A stretch of DNA of 46,175 bases. Origin: Candidatus Iainarchaeum sp. (GTDB lineage: Archaea > Iainarchaeota > Iainarchaeia > JAGGVJ01). Location of the stretch: the NCBI GenBank assembly GCA_021158055.1, contig JAGGVJ010000018.1:1-46175 (forward strand). Reading direction: 5' to 3'. The notes under the pieces are model-generated. The model did not search any database. It was not told the DNA's origin and saw only the letters and a list, made by a program, of their open reading frames with translations. Positions 26,518 to 34,653 of this stretch are shown here, piece after piece. Numbering within the stretch: the stretch's first letter is position 1; every line of letters begins with the position of its first letter. The position numbers and the translations under genes were made by a program.

Positions 26518-27777
26518 TTAAAACCTGCGTGAATCAATTTTTCTTGCTTCCGCTGCTTTTTTATGTGCTTCAAGCCCTTCCAGGCCAGCCAGTTCCGACG
26601 CTAATTCCACAAATCTGCTGCTCGTTTCCTTTTCGATATTCTGGTAAGTAAGAATCTTCAAAAAATCCTTTACTGAAAGCCCACCAGTGTAACACGCGGC
26701 ACCATTGGTTGGTAGAACGTGGTTTGTGCCGGTGCAATAATCCCCGAAAACCTCTGCAGAAAACTCGCCAATGAACAAAGACCCATAATTGTTTAATTTC
26801 GGCACAACCAACTCCGGGTCTTTTACAAAAATTTCCAAATGCTCAGGGGCCCTTAAATTTGCCAAAGTTATGCATTCATCCAATGAGTCTGCTGTGATAA
26901 TCAAACCGTTTTTTAAAGCCAGTTCAATGACTTTTTTTGTTTTCAAGACACTAATCTGTGTTTTTACCTGGTTTTCCACCTCCAAAGCCAACTCTTTAGA
27001 CGTTGTGACCAGCTCAGACCTTGCATCCGGATCGTGTTCAGCCTGCGCCAACAGATCCGCTGCAATAAACCGGGGATCCCCTGTTTCATCTGCTATTATA
27101 AAAACCTCGCTTGGGCCCGCGAGAAAATCAATACCTACCCTGCCGTAAACCTCTTTTTTTGCTGCAGTCACATATTTATTGCCAGGGCCGACAATCTTAT
27201 CCACTTTAGGCACTGACCCAGTTCCAAAAGCCATTGCCCCAATTGCCTGAGCCCCGCCAATATTGAAAATTCTGTCAGCTCCGGCAATATCAGCAGCAAC
27301 CAGCATTACGGGCGTTATCTTTGGGGAGCAGACAATAACCTCGCTTACCCCTGCAATTTTAGCAGGTATGACGCACATCAAAACAGTGGACGGCAAAGGA
27401 TACCTTCCGCAGGGAACATAGCACCCGGCTCTCTTTAACGGGACTACCCTCTGCCCGACAGAATTGCCTTCAATTCTCACTTCAAAATCCCTGAAAATCT
27501 TAAACTGCTCCCCTGCAAAAAAAGAAATGTTTCCCGCGGCCTCTTTCAAAACAGCTATCGTTTTTGTGTCTACTTTTTTGTATGCTGCTTTTATTTCTTC
27601 TCCATTAATCTCAAAATTTTCAAGTGACAGCCCGTCGTACTTCCGGGTGTATTTCCTGATAGCATCATCGCCGTTTATCCGGACATCCTCAAGGATTTGC
27701 TTTACTATGCCGACTTCTTCAAACTCCTTTAACTCAAAAAAATCACTTTCCAAATCACTGAAATTCACAATTTTCAT
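26518..27777 (-). CDS. hisD: Histidinol dehydrogenase
   Basis: About 419 aa from the ATG at 27777, preceded by GGTGG. The enzyme oxidises L-histidinol to L-histidine with two NAD+, the last step of histidine synthesis. Zinc-ligand and catalytic motifs are intact: LLAQAEHD (Gln and His ligands), RAPEHLEIF (Glu-His catalytic pair), GDYCTGTNHVLPT (Asp ligand) and EGLEAHKKAAEAR (C-terminal His ligand). Typical GPGNKYV and AGPSEV blocks are present. No other his gene is seen nearby, so it stands alone here. Confidence 0.95.
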   Translation of the reverse strand: MKIVNFSDLESDFFELKEFEEVGIVKQILEDVRINGDDAIRKYTRKYDGLSLENFEINGEEIKAAYKKVDTKTIAVLKEAAGNISFFAGEQFKIFRDFEVRIEGNSVGQRVVPLKRAGCYVPCGRYPLPSTVLMCVIPAKIAGVSEVIVCSPKITPVMLVAADIAGADRIFNIGGAQAIGAMAFGTGSVPKVDKIVGPGNKYVTAAKKEVYGRVGIDFLAGPSEVFIIADETGDPRFIAADLLAQAEHDPDARSELVTTSKELALEVENQVKTQISVLKTKKVIELALKNGLIITADSLDECITLANLRAPEHLEIFVKDPELVVPKLNNYGSLFIGEFSAEVFGDYCTGTNHVLPTNGAACYTGGLSVKDFLKILTYQNIEKETSSRFVELASELAGLEGLEAHKKAAEARKIDSRRF

Positions 27778-27870
27778 ACCTGCCACCTTCTGACCAACAA
27801 TAACAATAGCTAACAACTGGGTTACCATCCACATATTTCCCACAGTTAATCCCACATATCCCCCACTTCT

Positions 27871-27882
27871 GTTTTATAAAAA
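27871..27882 (-). promoter_or_regulatory. TATA box of hisD
   Basis: TTTTTATAAAAC on the minus strand lies ~100 nt before the hisD ATG, implying a ~70-nt leader. That leader contains repeated GTGGG/ATATGTGG words. It is divergent from the CYTH gene promoter at 27924. Confidence 0.5.
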
Positions 27883-27923
27883 CCTTTTGCCAAAAAAGGC
27901 TTGAACTTTTTGCAAAGACAGAA

Positions 27924-27932
27924 TTTATAAAA
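27924..27932 (+). promoter_or_regulatory. TATA box of the CYTH gene
   Basis: TTTATAAAA is centred ~28 nt before the ATG at 27956, suggesting a nearly leaderless mRNA and supporting that start over the GTG at 27938. Confidence 0.55.
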
Positions 27933-27955
27933 GGACAGTGCTTATTATGTCTATC

Positions 27956-28465
27956 ATGAAAAACGAATACCAGTACAAGTTTCCCATCAGCAGCAGGAAT
28001 GACTTCACAGAGAAACTGCAATCCGAAAACATCAAATTAACAGAGCCAACGATTCACACATATACTTATTTTGAACTGCCTGTTAAAACAAGTGCTTTTG
28101 CGGTTCTGCGCATCAAGGAATCAGCAGGCAAAGAAACAATAGACATGAAAATAAGAAACAACCAAAGCGGCCAGTGGGAACGGTTTGAAACACAAGTTGA
28201 GGAGCCGAATCAGCTCAGGAAAATCCTTGAAGGCCTTGGATGCAATCCCATCGTCACATTCAGGAAGACCAGGCAAACATTTGTCAACAGTTTCATTCGT
28301 CTTGATCTGGACTCAACAAAAGAATTAGGCACTTTTCTGGAAACAAAATTTTTAGCAGACAACAAGAAAAAAGCTGAGGAATTTTTGGCAGACCTGGAAA
28401 TTGATGTGACAAAACACGACAAGAGAAGCGTCATAGAAATATACCTCTCAAAGAAAGCCCTGTGA
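27956..28465 (+). CDS. CYTH superfamily protein (class IV adenylate cyclase/thiamine-triphosphatase-like)
   Basis: About 169 aa. CYTH proteins bind triphosphates in a beta tunnel, usually opening with ExExK; here the N-terminus reads NEYQYKF, so the middle Glu is Gln. Other elements fit: AVLRIKE, RKTRQTFVNSFIRLDLD, the LGTFLETKF strand, and VIEIYL at the end. The substrate could be ATP, a thiamine or inorganic triphosphate, or tRNA-related; it cannot be read from sequence. The gene is convergent with the AbrB-ACT gene, 22 nt apart. Confidence 0.8.
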   Translation: MKNEYQYKFPISSRNDFTEKLQSENIKLTEPTIHTYTYFELPVKTSAFAVLRIKESAGKETIDMKIRNNQSGQWERFETQVEEPNQLRKILEGLGCNPIVTFRKTRQTFVNSFIRLDLDSTKELGTFLETKFLADNKKKAEEFLADLEIDVTKHDKRSVIEIYLSKKAL

Positions 28466-28487
28466 AATGCACATTCCGCTTATTTTT

Positions 28488-28883
28488 TTACACAGTTTCC
28501 CAGGAAAAAAGCAACCCCTGCTTTTTCAATTCCTCAAGAACACCAGCAGCTTTCCTCCTGCATTTTGAGGTGTCTGCCACAACATCCCATTCCGCAAGGT
28601 TTTCACGAAGCACAAACCTTGATTCAGTTTTCAGAAGATCAATCCCCTGTTTTGAAAACTCTGATGCAACACGTGCAAGAGAACCTTTTACATCACTCAG
28701 CTTAAGTGAAAACCGCTCTATCCTTGCGTTTTCAGGAAACGCGTAAAGCTCCATGATCCCTTTTTCAAAATCTGCTGAAAGCATGAGAGTCGAGTCCTCG
28801 GTCAAGCCCAAACTGTCGCGGATGTCTTTTGGAATTATAATTCGACCTTTAGAATCAAGTTTTAATGAAGTCGTTTTATGCAT
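28488..28883 (-). CDS. AbrB/SpoVT-type DNA-binding domain fused to an ACT-like domain
   Basis: About 131 aa from the ATG at 28883; the track start at 28913 lies inside hisS. Residues 1-45 form a swapped-hairpin AbrB/MazE domain (SLKLDSKGRIIIPKDIRDSL, then GLTEDSTLML). Residues ~58-130 look like an ACT domain (FSLKLSDVKGSLARVASEFS, KQGIDLLKTESRFV), a fold that often binds amino acids. The start overlaps the hisS stop by 8 nt, so translation is probably coupled. A regulator responding to an amino acid, perhaps histidine, is inferred from the neighbours. Confidence 0.75.
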   Translation of the reverse strand: MHKTTSLKLDSKGRIIIPKDIRDSLGLTEDSTLMLSADFEKGIMELYAFPENARIERFSLKLSDVKGSLARVASEFSKQGIDLLKTESRFVLRENLAEWDVVADTSKCRRKAAGVLEELKKQGLLFSWETV

Positions 28884-30297
28884 TTGATTCACCGCCGTTG
28901 ATTTTTTCAACAACTGCTTTTAAATTTGTTAAATTTAACAATTCTTCTTTTCCCGAACCCATTTCACGCAACGTTACTTTTCCCTCTGCAAAGTCCCTTG
29001 AACCAACTATCAAAACCCAAGGTATTCCTTCTGAATCACAGTATTCAAACTGTTTAGACAATTTTCTTCCAATCAATTCAGATTCAACATTCAATCCAAA
29101 CTTTCTTAGTTCAAATGCAATTTCTGAAACTTTTTCAGTAACATCAGAACCTGCTGAAGCTACAAAAATTTGGGTTGCAGTGTTTTCTCCAAACGGCAAA
29201 TTCATTTCTTTCATAACTTCCATCAATCTGCTTGGTCCAAAACCCATTCCTGTTGCTGGAAGATCTCGTTTTCCAACAATACCCATAAGCTCATCATATC
29301 GCCCGCCACTGCAAACGCTTCCGAAATTCTCAAACCCTTCAACAACAGTTTCAAACACAAATCCTGTGTAATAATCCAAACCACGGATTTTGCTCAAATC
29401 AAGTTTTGCATCCACACCAAGTTTTTTTGCATTATCAATTATTTGAACTATATTCTTTAACTCCTGCGAATCAGTTCCAAGAAGAGCAGTTGCTTTTTTC
29501 AACGGGTCGCCTTTCTTCTCAATAAACTTAAGCAAATCAGTTGATTGTTTTTCTGACAATTTCTGTTTTTTCAGTTCTTCTCGAACCCCTTCAACATCAA
29601 TTTTATCAATTTTATCTATTGCTCTAAAGACACCATTTTTATCCCCTGAAATTTCCATTTTTTCAAGTACTTTTTCAATAAGTTCCCTTGAATTCACTAA
29701 TATTTTTGCTTTTTTAATCCCAAAACCACGAAGCAATGCATTAACAACTGAAAGTATTTCAGCATCAGCAACAGCTGAATTGACTCCAATAAGTTCCACA
29801 CCAAACTGCCAGTGTTCCCTAAACCTGCCTGCTTGAGGTCGCTCATAACGCCATTGAGGTGCAATGTAACAAAATTTTATAGGAAGACGCATATTCGGAT
29901 TGCCTGCAACAACCCTTGCAACAGGAATTGTCATATCAAACCTCAACCCAAGCTCCCGTCCTGATTTATCTTTAAAATGATAAATTTCATTCTTAACATC
30001 TTCTCCACTTTTTGTTGAAAGCAAACCCAAATTTTCAAACGCAGGAGTAAACACTTCCTTGTAACCAAAACTTTGAAACACATTTACTGCTATGTCCATC
30101 ATTTTCCGAAACTTATATGATTCAGGGGGAAGAATATCCTGTGTTCCGCGAGGCGGCTTCGGATCTGGTATAATACCTCCACCCGAAACTAATTTCTTTT
30201 TACCTAAACTCATTTTCTTTTCACCTAAACTCATTTTCTTTTCACCTAAACCCATTTTCTTTTCACCTAAACCCATTTTCTTTTCACCTAAACTCAT
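28876..30297 (-). CDS. hisS: Histidyl-tRNA synthetase with repeated N-terminal start module
   Basis: This class II synthetase charges tRNA-His. Motifs are complete: PPRGTQDILP near the start, GLRFDMTIPVAR, motif 2 QWRYERPQAGRFREHWQFG, the His-specific GLDYYTGFVFE and GGRYDELMG, and a C-terminal anticodon-binding domain (QIFVASAGSDV onward). The first 35 residues are five 7-aa repeats (M-S/G-L-G-E/K-K-K), each starting with Met, encoded by 21-bp DNA repeats. Any of the five ATGs, or none, may be the true start; the conserved protein begins around IIPDPKPPRGT. tRNA-His lies ~140 nt upstream on the same strand. Base composition is somewhat more AT-rich than the neighbours. Confidence 0.95.
   Translation of the reverse strand: MSLGEKKMGLGEKKMGLGEKKMSLGEKKMSLGKKKLVSGGGIIPDPKPPRGTQDILPPESYKFRKMMDIAVNVFQSFGYKEVFTPAFENLGLLSTKSGEDVKNEIYHFKDKSGRELGLRFDMTIPVARVVAGNPNMRLPIKFCYIAPQWRYERPQAGRFREHWQFGVELIGVNSAVADAEILSVVNALLRGFGIKKAKILVNSRELIEKVLEKMEISGDKNGVFRAIDKIDKIDVEGVREELKKQKLSEKQSTDLLKFIEKKGDPLKKATALLGTDSQELKNIVQIIDNAKKLGVDAKLDLSKIRGLDYYTGFVFETVVEGFENFGSVCSGGRYDELMGIVGKRDLPATGMGFGPSRLMEVMKEMNLPFGENTATQIFVASAGSDVTEKVSEIAFELRKFGLNVESELIGRKLSKQFEYCDSEGIPWVLIVGSRDFAEGKVTLREMGSGKEELLNLTNLKAVVEKINGGESNA
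30193..30297 (-). repeat. 21-bp tandem repeat (5 copies), each with SD and ATG, at the hisS start
   Basis: On the minus strand the unit is ATGRGTTTAGGTGAAAAGAAA, repeated five times with one or two changes per copy (the last has AAAAAG). Each unit brings GGTGA seven nt before the next ATG. The first ATG itself is preceded by GGTGAATTAA. The repeat therefore multiplies a complete ribosome-binding-site-plus-start module in frame. Confidence 0.85.
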
Positions 30298-30439
30298 TTA
30301 ATTCACCAACATAAAAAAATAAAACTTTACTGGACATCTTAAATAATGTACATTAACAATAAACATTCAGAATATATAAAAGGTGGGTAAATAGTGGGAT
30401 TATGTGTTTGTTAAAAAACAATAAACATAAACTAAAAAA

Positions 30440-30533
30440 TGGGGTCCTGGGGGGGATTCGAACCCCCGACAGGAGATTTCCGCTCTTGGAAATCCACAGT
30501 CTCCTATGATAACCAGGCTTCACTACCAGGACC
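30440..30533 (-). tRNA. tRNA-His(GTG) with 16-nt anticodon-loop intron, encoded G-1 and CCA
   Basis: On the minus strand: G-1, acceptor GTCCTGG pairing with CCAGGAC, D-stem GTGA/TCAT with a loop containing GG, anticodon stem GGAGA/TCTCC, T-arm GGGGG-TTCGAAT-CCCCC, discriminator C73, then CCA and TTTTTT. The extra G at the 5' end faces C73, the identity pair of tRNA-His. Between the anticodon stems lie 23 nt; removing ~16 (ATTTCCAAGAGCGGAA, plus coordinates 30478-30493) leaves loop CTGTGGA with anticodon GTG. The intron can fold as TTTCC/GGAAA. Exact splice sites need a BHB model. It lies just upstream of hisS. Confidence 0.9.
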
Positions 30534-30589
30534 ACTAAACCAAAAACAAAATCAAAAAATGAAAAAAATAAAACGAAAACAATGCCGGA

Positions 30590-30853
30590 TTATCTCCTGC
30601 AAATGTCAATCACTTCAACCAAATCAACACCTTCAACTGCTTTAAGTTTTTCTTCTATTTCATCTGCTTTTCCTTCCACTTCCGGAACAACAAGCTCAAC
30701 AACAATTGCTTTGAGCCCGAACGCAAGTTCTTCTACTTTTTCATTATAAACTTTCACGTCAGACGGGAGGGCGCTTTTATAATTTTCCAACACGGAATCA
30801 AACAATTCCGGACCGTCACTCACTATTTTGTATGTCACTGCCAATTCTGCCAT
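30590..30853 (-). CDS. ef1b: Elongation factor 1-beta (aEF1B)
   Basis: An 87-aa ferredoxin-like protein that exchanges GDP for GTP on aEF1A. Family features are VTYKIVSDGPE at the start, EELAFGLKAIVVELVVPE in the middle, and KAVEGVDLVEVIDICRR at the end. The length is standard. A small zinc-ribbon gene lies 44 nt upstream, an arrangement common in archaea. tRNA-His follows on the same strand. Confidence 0.93.
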   Translation of the reverse strand: MAELAVTYKIVSDGPELFDSVLENYKSALPSDVKVYNEKVEELAFGLKAIVVELVVPEVEGKADEIEEKLKAVEGVDLVEVIDICRR

Positions 30854-30897
30854 TCAATCAACTCCGATTTAAGAACATTTACCTTAGGCATTTGCCC

Positions 30898-31056
30898 TTA
30901 CGGCCCTTCAAACCCGCACTCGGGACATTTGTAACTATTTGACAATTCCCTGCACTGAATGCACCTGATAATAACTGCTTTGTTGCAGTTGGGGCACTTT
31001 AGTTCAACGTAATCATTTGTCACTTCTCTATTGCAAGTACTGCATTTTTTTGTCAT
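30898..31056 (-). CDS. Small zinc-ribbon protein (HVO_2753-like), absent from the ORF track
   Basis: A 52-aa protein read by hand: MTKKCSTCNREVTNDYVELK, then CPNCNKAVIIRCIQCRELSN and a final CPECGFEGP. Four CxxC knuckles form two zinc sites, as in archaeal HVO_2753-type proteins usually found beside aEF1B. The ATG at 31056 follows GAGGGGAG at normal spacing. That Shine-Dalgarno unit is itself part of a 17-bp tandem repeat. Confidence 0.85.
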   Translation of the reverse strand: MTKKCSTCNREVTNDYVELKCPNCNKAVIIRCIQCRELSNSYKCPECGFEGP

Positions 31057-31057
31057 T

Positions 31058-31139
31058 TAATCTCCCCTCTAAAATAATCTCCCCTCTAAAATAATCTTCA
31101 CTTTAAATTAATTTTCCTCTAAATTAACCGTCTTCTAAA
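31058..31139 (-). repeat. 16-17-bp tandem repeat carrying the SD of the zinc-ribbon gene
   Basis: On plus, taatctcccctctaaaa occurs twice perfectly (31058-31074 and 31075-31091), followed by three degenerate 16-bp units (31092-31139). On the minus strand each good unit reads TTTTAGAGGGGAGATTA, so the purine-rich ribosome-binding site is duplicated upstream of the real one. Confidence 0.7.
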
Positions 31140-31490
31140 CCTAAAAATCAATAAAACCAGAAAACTAACACTAAACACATGCTAATTAGCTAACTAAACC
31201 ACTGCTTTTCAAAAATAATCCAATTCGTCAATTAATGTATAAGTATATTTGACATAGTATATTTAACATTTTTTCTTTTTAAATTTGTTTGATTAGCTTG
31301 GTTAACTTCAAAATTACCAGATAATAATAATAATTATAAACAAATTAAATACATGTAATATACATAATATAGTAATACATATGACATATCTTACATCCAA
31401 AAACAAACCTTGTCGCATAACTTAAAACAACACCGATCAATCAAAAACAATATCAGTCAATCAAAAAACAAAAAATTAAGAGGGATTTGC
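31140..31490. other. AT-rich divergent intergenic region
   Basis: About 350 nt without a gene. From ~31190 to 31410 it is very AT-rich, with repeated tatatt/atacat words (for example acatgtaatatacataatat) offering several TATA-like boxes in both directions. The last 80 nt are an A/C-rich leader ending in AAGAGGGA before the TTG start at 31491. No RNA gene was recognised. Confidence 0.5.
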
Positions 31491-33209
31491 TTGAAAAAAT
31501 TAATCTTGTTTGCAATATTTTTATCAATTCTGACAAACGCGTCTGCCATGACAAACTATTACTTCCTGCACGAATTTCCAGTGTACGCGTCATTAAATCA
31601 CCCTGATTCGATAGAAGTGTCAATAAAAATACAGCCAAAAGTCATCTCGCTTACAAGACTCGACATCTCCATAGAAGCAGAATCATCCTGCAGCGCTGTC
31701 AAAGTAAAAGGCATTGAAACGCGGGACCCGAGCCCAAGAGACGAATGGTACACAATAGCCGAAAAAGACACTGTAACATTCAAGGGAAACCTCCACTGCA
31801 CCCCAAAAGAAGTAACAAGCCCCAACACAACATGCGTCATTGACGAAGGGCTTCCGGAAGCCAGATTCAAGATAACCGCAGACAAAAACCAGACAAAAGA
31901 ATGCAACATAATATTCAACTTCAGACGCGGAACACGAGACCTCACTGACCTGCAGACCCTCATGAAAGTACAGGTAAAACCAATGGCAGAAGAAGGACAA
32001 ATACAAACCTCAAAAACAATCATCGTGAAAAACCGTGAATGGCACAGTGACTGGGAAACAATCAATTCAACCGAAGGCGAAGGCACCATGACTCAAATGA
32101 CCGGAATTACAAGTGTCAGCGAATCACTTTTTATGCCTGACTATGACATGGAAAGCCTTGAAGTCACAAACATACTGAAACTGGACATCGGGGCGTTAAA
32201 AAACATAAAAGCAACCCCCAACTACGAAAACATGGTGAAAACAACCAGAAAACTTGAAACAAGTTTCGAGGATTTGCCTGCAAACACCGAAATAAACATC
32301 ACATACGACTACTCTTCAATGAGCTTCACTTCAGCCATTTCATCCATCCCCCCAACAAGAACCACTGACTATGACGACCTGGTATTTGAAGCAAAAAAAG
32401 CGGACTTAAACTGCAGTGAAGAAGGGGAAAACATAAACACCACAGGAAAAGCGTGTTGCGAAGGACTTTCTGCCTGCTATGACAACATCTGTGCAACAAG
32501 CTGTCCGTGCGAAAACGACTGCGTTGACACACCTTCAATTGATGCAACGTGCAACACAACCACAAACTCGTGCTTCAAATGCATAAAGGAAAACAATGAA
32601 ATTCAAGATGGACTTGAATGCTGCAGCGGCCTTGAAAAATGCAGGGACGATGTATGCCGGGAAGTCTGTTCAATTGCTGTTTGCGGAAACAACGAAAAAG
32701 AAGACGGTGAAGAATGCGATTTCTCCGCGGAAACAACAGGATGCACCACAGGGTATGAGTGCAGCAATTCATGCGAATGCATTCTGGAAATCGTTGTTCC
32801 GGAAGGCACAATCAGGCTTGACAAAGGAATACCGACACAAATAGGCATCTGCGGTGACGACAATGAAAAAGAAGATACTTCCGGATGCATTGAAATAAAG
32901 GCAATTGACATTGAAAGCGACAGCTTTTCACTTGAAGTAACAGACACGGACAACTGCCTCAAAGAAAACGCGAACTGTGTTCTGGAATACAAGCAGTTGA
33001 AGCCAAATGACAGCGTGCCTGTGAAAAACAACATAATTACTGTTGACTCAATCGCCGGCGACACCGTGTTTGTAAAAATAAGTGAAAAAAAACAAACAAA
33101 AACAACAACTGAAGAACCCATTGACTACAAATGGATAATGGGAGGGATGGTCGCATTAATCGGTGTTTTTGGAGTTTACTACTACTATAAAAAAACAGAA
33201 CTTGTATAA
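31491..33209 (+). CDS. Secreted Cys-rich surface protein with C-terminal membrane anchor
   Basis: About 572 aa starting with TTG at 31491, which has AAGAGGGA six nt upstream; the track start at 31410 would put a charged extension before the signal peptide. The signal peptide is KKLILFAIFLSILTNASA. Residues ~20-300 are beta-rich and unrecognised. A Cys-rich region follows, with CCEGLSACYDNICATSCPC and CGNNEKEDGEECD, the latter like the disulfide repeats of DUF4215/Myxococcus-type Cys-rich proteins. The end is a helix (WIMGGMVALIGVFGVYYYY) with a KKTELV tail inside the cell. A surface role is inferred. Confidence 0.8.
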   Translation: MKKLILFAIFLSILTNASAMTNYYFLHEFPVYASLNHPDSIEVSIKIQPKVISLTRLDISIEAESSCSAVKVKGIETRDPSPRDEWYTIAEKDTVTFKGNLHCTPKEVTSPNTTCVIDEGLPEARFKITADKNQTKECNIIFNFRRGTRDLTDLQTLMKVQVKPMAEEGQIQTSKTIIVKNREWHSDWETINSTEGEGTMTQMTGITSVSESLFMPDYDMESLEVTNILKLDIGALKNIKATPNYENMVKTTRKLETSFEDLPANTEINITYDYSSMSFTSAISSIPPTRTTDYDDLVFEAKKADLNCSEEGENINTTGKACCEGLSACYDNICATSCPCENDCVDTPSIDATCNTTTNSCFKCIKENNEIQDGLECCSGLEKCRDDVCREVCSIAVCGNNEKEDGEECDFSAETTGCTTGYECSNSCECILEIVVPEGTIRLDKGIPTQIGICGDDNEKEDTSGCIEIKAIDIESDSFSLEVTDTDNCLKENANCVLEYKQLKPNDSVPVKNNIITVDSIAGDTVFVKISEKKQTKTTTEEPIDYKWIMGGMVALIGVFGVYYYYKKTELV

Positions 33210-33243
33210 AAATGCAAACAAACAAAAAACCTGGTGCGCATAA

Positions 33244-34632
33244 CTAATCCTTGTAATTGTTATGCCACCACAAGGGTTTTTTGAGCAGGTAACTGTAAAA
33301 AAATTCACTTACCTGCCTGTTTTTGTTTAACTTCAAAAGATCGTTTCCTTCAACAACTTCAAATCCTTTTGAAATACTTTTCACAATGTTTGAAGAAAGC
33401 TGCAGTTTTTTTGTTTTCGCGCGTTCTAAAAAATCTTTAAGGAAAAAAGAAACATCCACAAATTCGCGCTTCACTTCAGTTACCCAAAAACCATTTTCAA
33501 CCCACGGACCTGTTTTTTGTTTGCTGTATTTTTTCAGGAATTTTTCCTGATTCAGTTCATCAGTTACATGCGGACCGATTTTTTTCTTTACATGTGGAAG
33601 GCACGGAACCTCAATTTCCAGCAAAATCAACGCGTTTGACTTTTCATCGGTCCAAAAATCACTTCTAAACACCTTGAACTCGTTTTTGTCAAGGTTTCTT
33701 ACAAGAGTATCTGTGCTTTTTCTAAGCTGGGGCCAAAGAATGTCAGGCAACACTTTTTTGTCCACACCAAACTTCAAACAAATTATTCTTGTTCCCCTTT
33801 CCTTCACTTCCTTTGAAAGATTTTGCCCTGAAATCTTTTTCTTTGGGTTTTTGAAAAAAAATTCTTTGCTTGGCCTTATTAAAAAATGCCTTGCTCCGGA
33901 AATAAACTCCCCGAATTTTTCATCAGATACTGCCGCCGCCATGTTACGGTTTTTGTCCACGGGATCCACGACAATCAGTGAATGGTCTGATTTTCGAAAA
34001 CTTTCTTCCTTGCTGTGTCCTGCAAGGTCAATAAATGTTGGTTTCTTCCACTTTGAAGCAGCTTTCAAAACATTTTCAAACGAGTTGTATTCCAGCACCA
34101 GCATTTCGCAAAGTACGCCTGAAAAACCGTTTGTTCTTGCCTCGGCGCCGTACACGTCAATCCCGCGGCAGAACTGCTTTAAGAGCAACACTTCTTTCTT
34201 TTGAAGTTCCTTAAGGTGGGTTGAGACAAACTTTGCGTGAAAAGGAGTCCTGTCAACAGCTGACTTGAGTTTAGAGGCATCAGCAACATCAAAACAAGGC
34301 ACAATCTCTATTTCCCTGCCGCCGGGTATTTCTTTTTTTATGTATGGGTGTTGTGCGTAATGCATTTCAAACCCGGGCAAAACCCGCCTGCCAATAGTTA
34401 TTATTTTTTTCTTGAGTTCGTCAATTGAGAAAGTTTCCCTGTACTTTACAAAGATGTCAACGTCCCCCGAACCGCGAAGTTCCGTTCCCCTTGAAAGAGA
34501 ACCGACAAGCTCGCACGTCACCTTGTCTTTAGAAACAGACTCTATCTCTTTCATTATTTGCCTGGCATGCTGTATTTGTTCAGCGCGCACTTTCGGAAAG
34601 GGAGTAATTTCTTCAATAACTTCTTTCAGCAT
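33244..34632 (-). CDS. cca: CCA-adding tRNA nucleotidyltransferase (archaeal class I)
   Basis: About 462 aa from the ATG at 34632; GTG at 34650 is an alternative start, 4 nt after the preceding gene. The nucleotidyltransferase signature GSLSRGTELRGSGDVDIFV is near residue 50, with the third acidic strand in REIEIVPCFDV. The central and C-terminal domains (FSGVLCEMLVLEYNSF, GARHFLIRP) match archaeal CCA enzymes. It repairs or adds the tRNA 3' CCA, although the tRNA-His here encodes its CCA. It is encoded directly downstream of the pseudo-transglutaminase gene. Confidence 0.93.
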   Translation of the reverse strand: MLKEVIEEITPFPKVRAEQIQHARQIMKEIESVSKDKVTCELVGSLSRGTELRGSGDVDIFVKYRETFSIDELKKKIITIGRRVLPGFEMHYAQHPYIKKEIPGGREIEIVPCFDVADASKLKSAVDRTPFHAKFVSTHLKELQKKEVLLLKQFCRGIDVYGAEARTNGFSGVLCEMLVLEYNSFENVLKAASKWKKPTFIDLAGHSKEESFRKSDHSLIVVDPVDKNRNMAAAVSDEKFGEFISGARHFLIRPSKEFFFKNPKKKISGQNLSKEVKERGTRIICLKFGVDKKVLPDILWPQLRKSTDTLVRNLDKNEFKVFRSDFWTDEKSNALILLEIEVPCLPHVKKKIGPHVTDELNQEKFLKKYSKQKTGPWVENGFWVTEVKREFVDVSFFLKDFLERAKTKKLQLSSNIVKSISKGFEVVEGNDLLKLNKNRQVSEFFYSYLLKKPLWWHNNYKD

Positions 34633-34653
34633 TTTTTTAATACAAACCACCGT

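Noticed and set aside
30440-30533. Type II tRNA (Leu/Ser) with a long variable arm
   Set aside because: The loop anticodon would be GTG, which is not Leu or Ser. The GGAGA/TCTCC stem with an intron and the G-1:C73 pair fits tRNA-His better.
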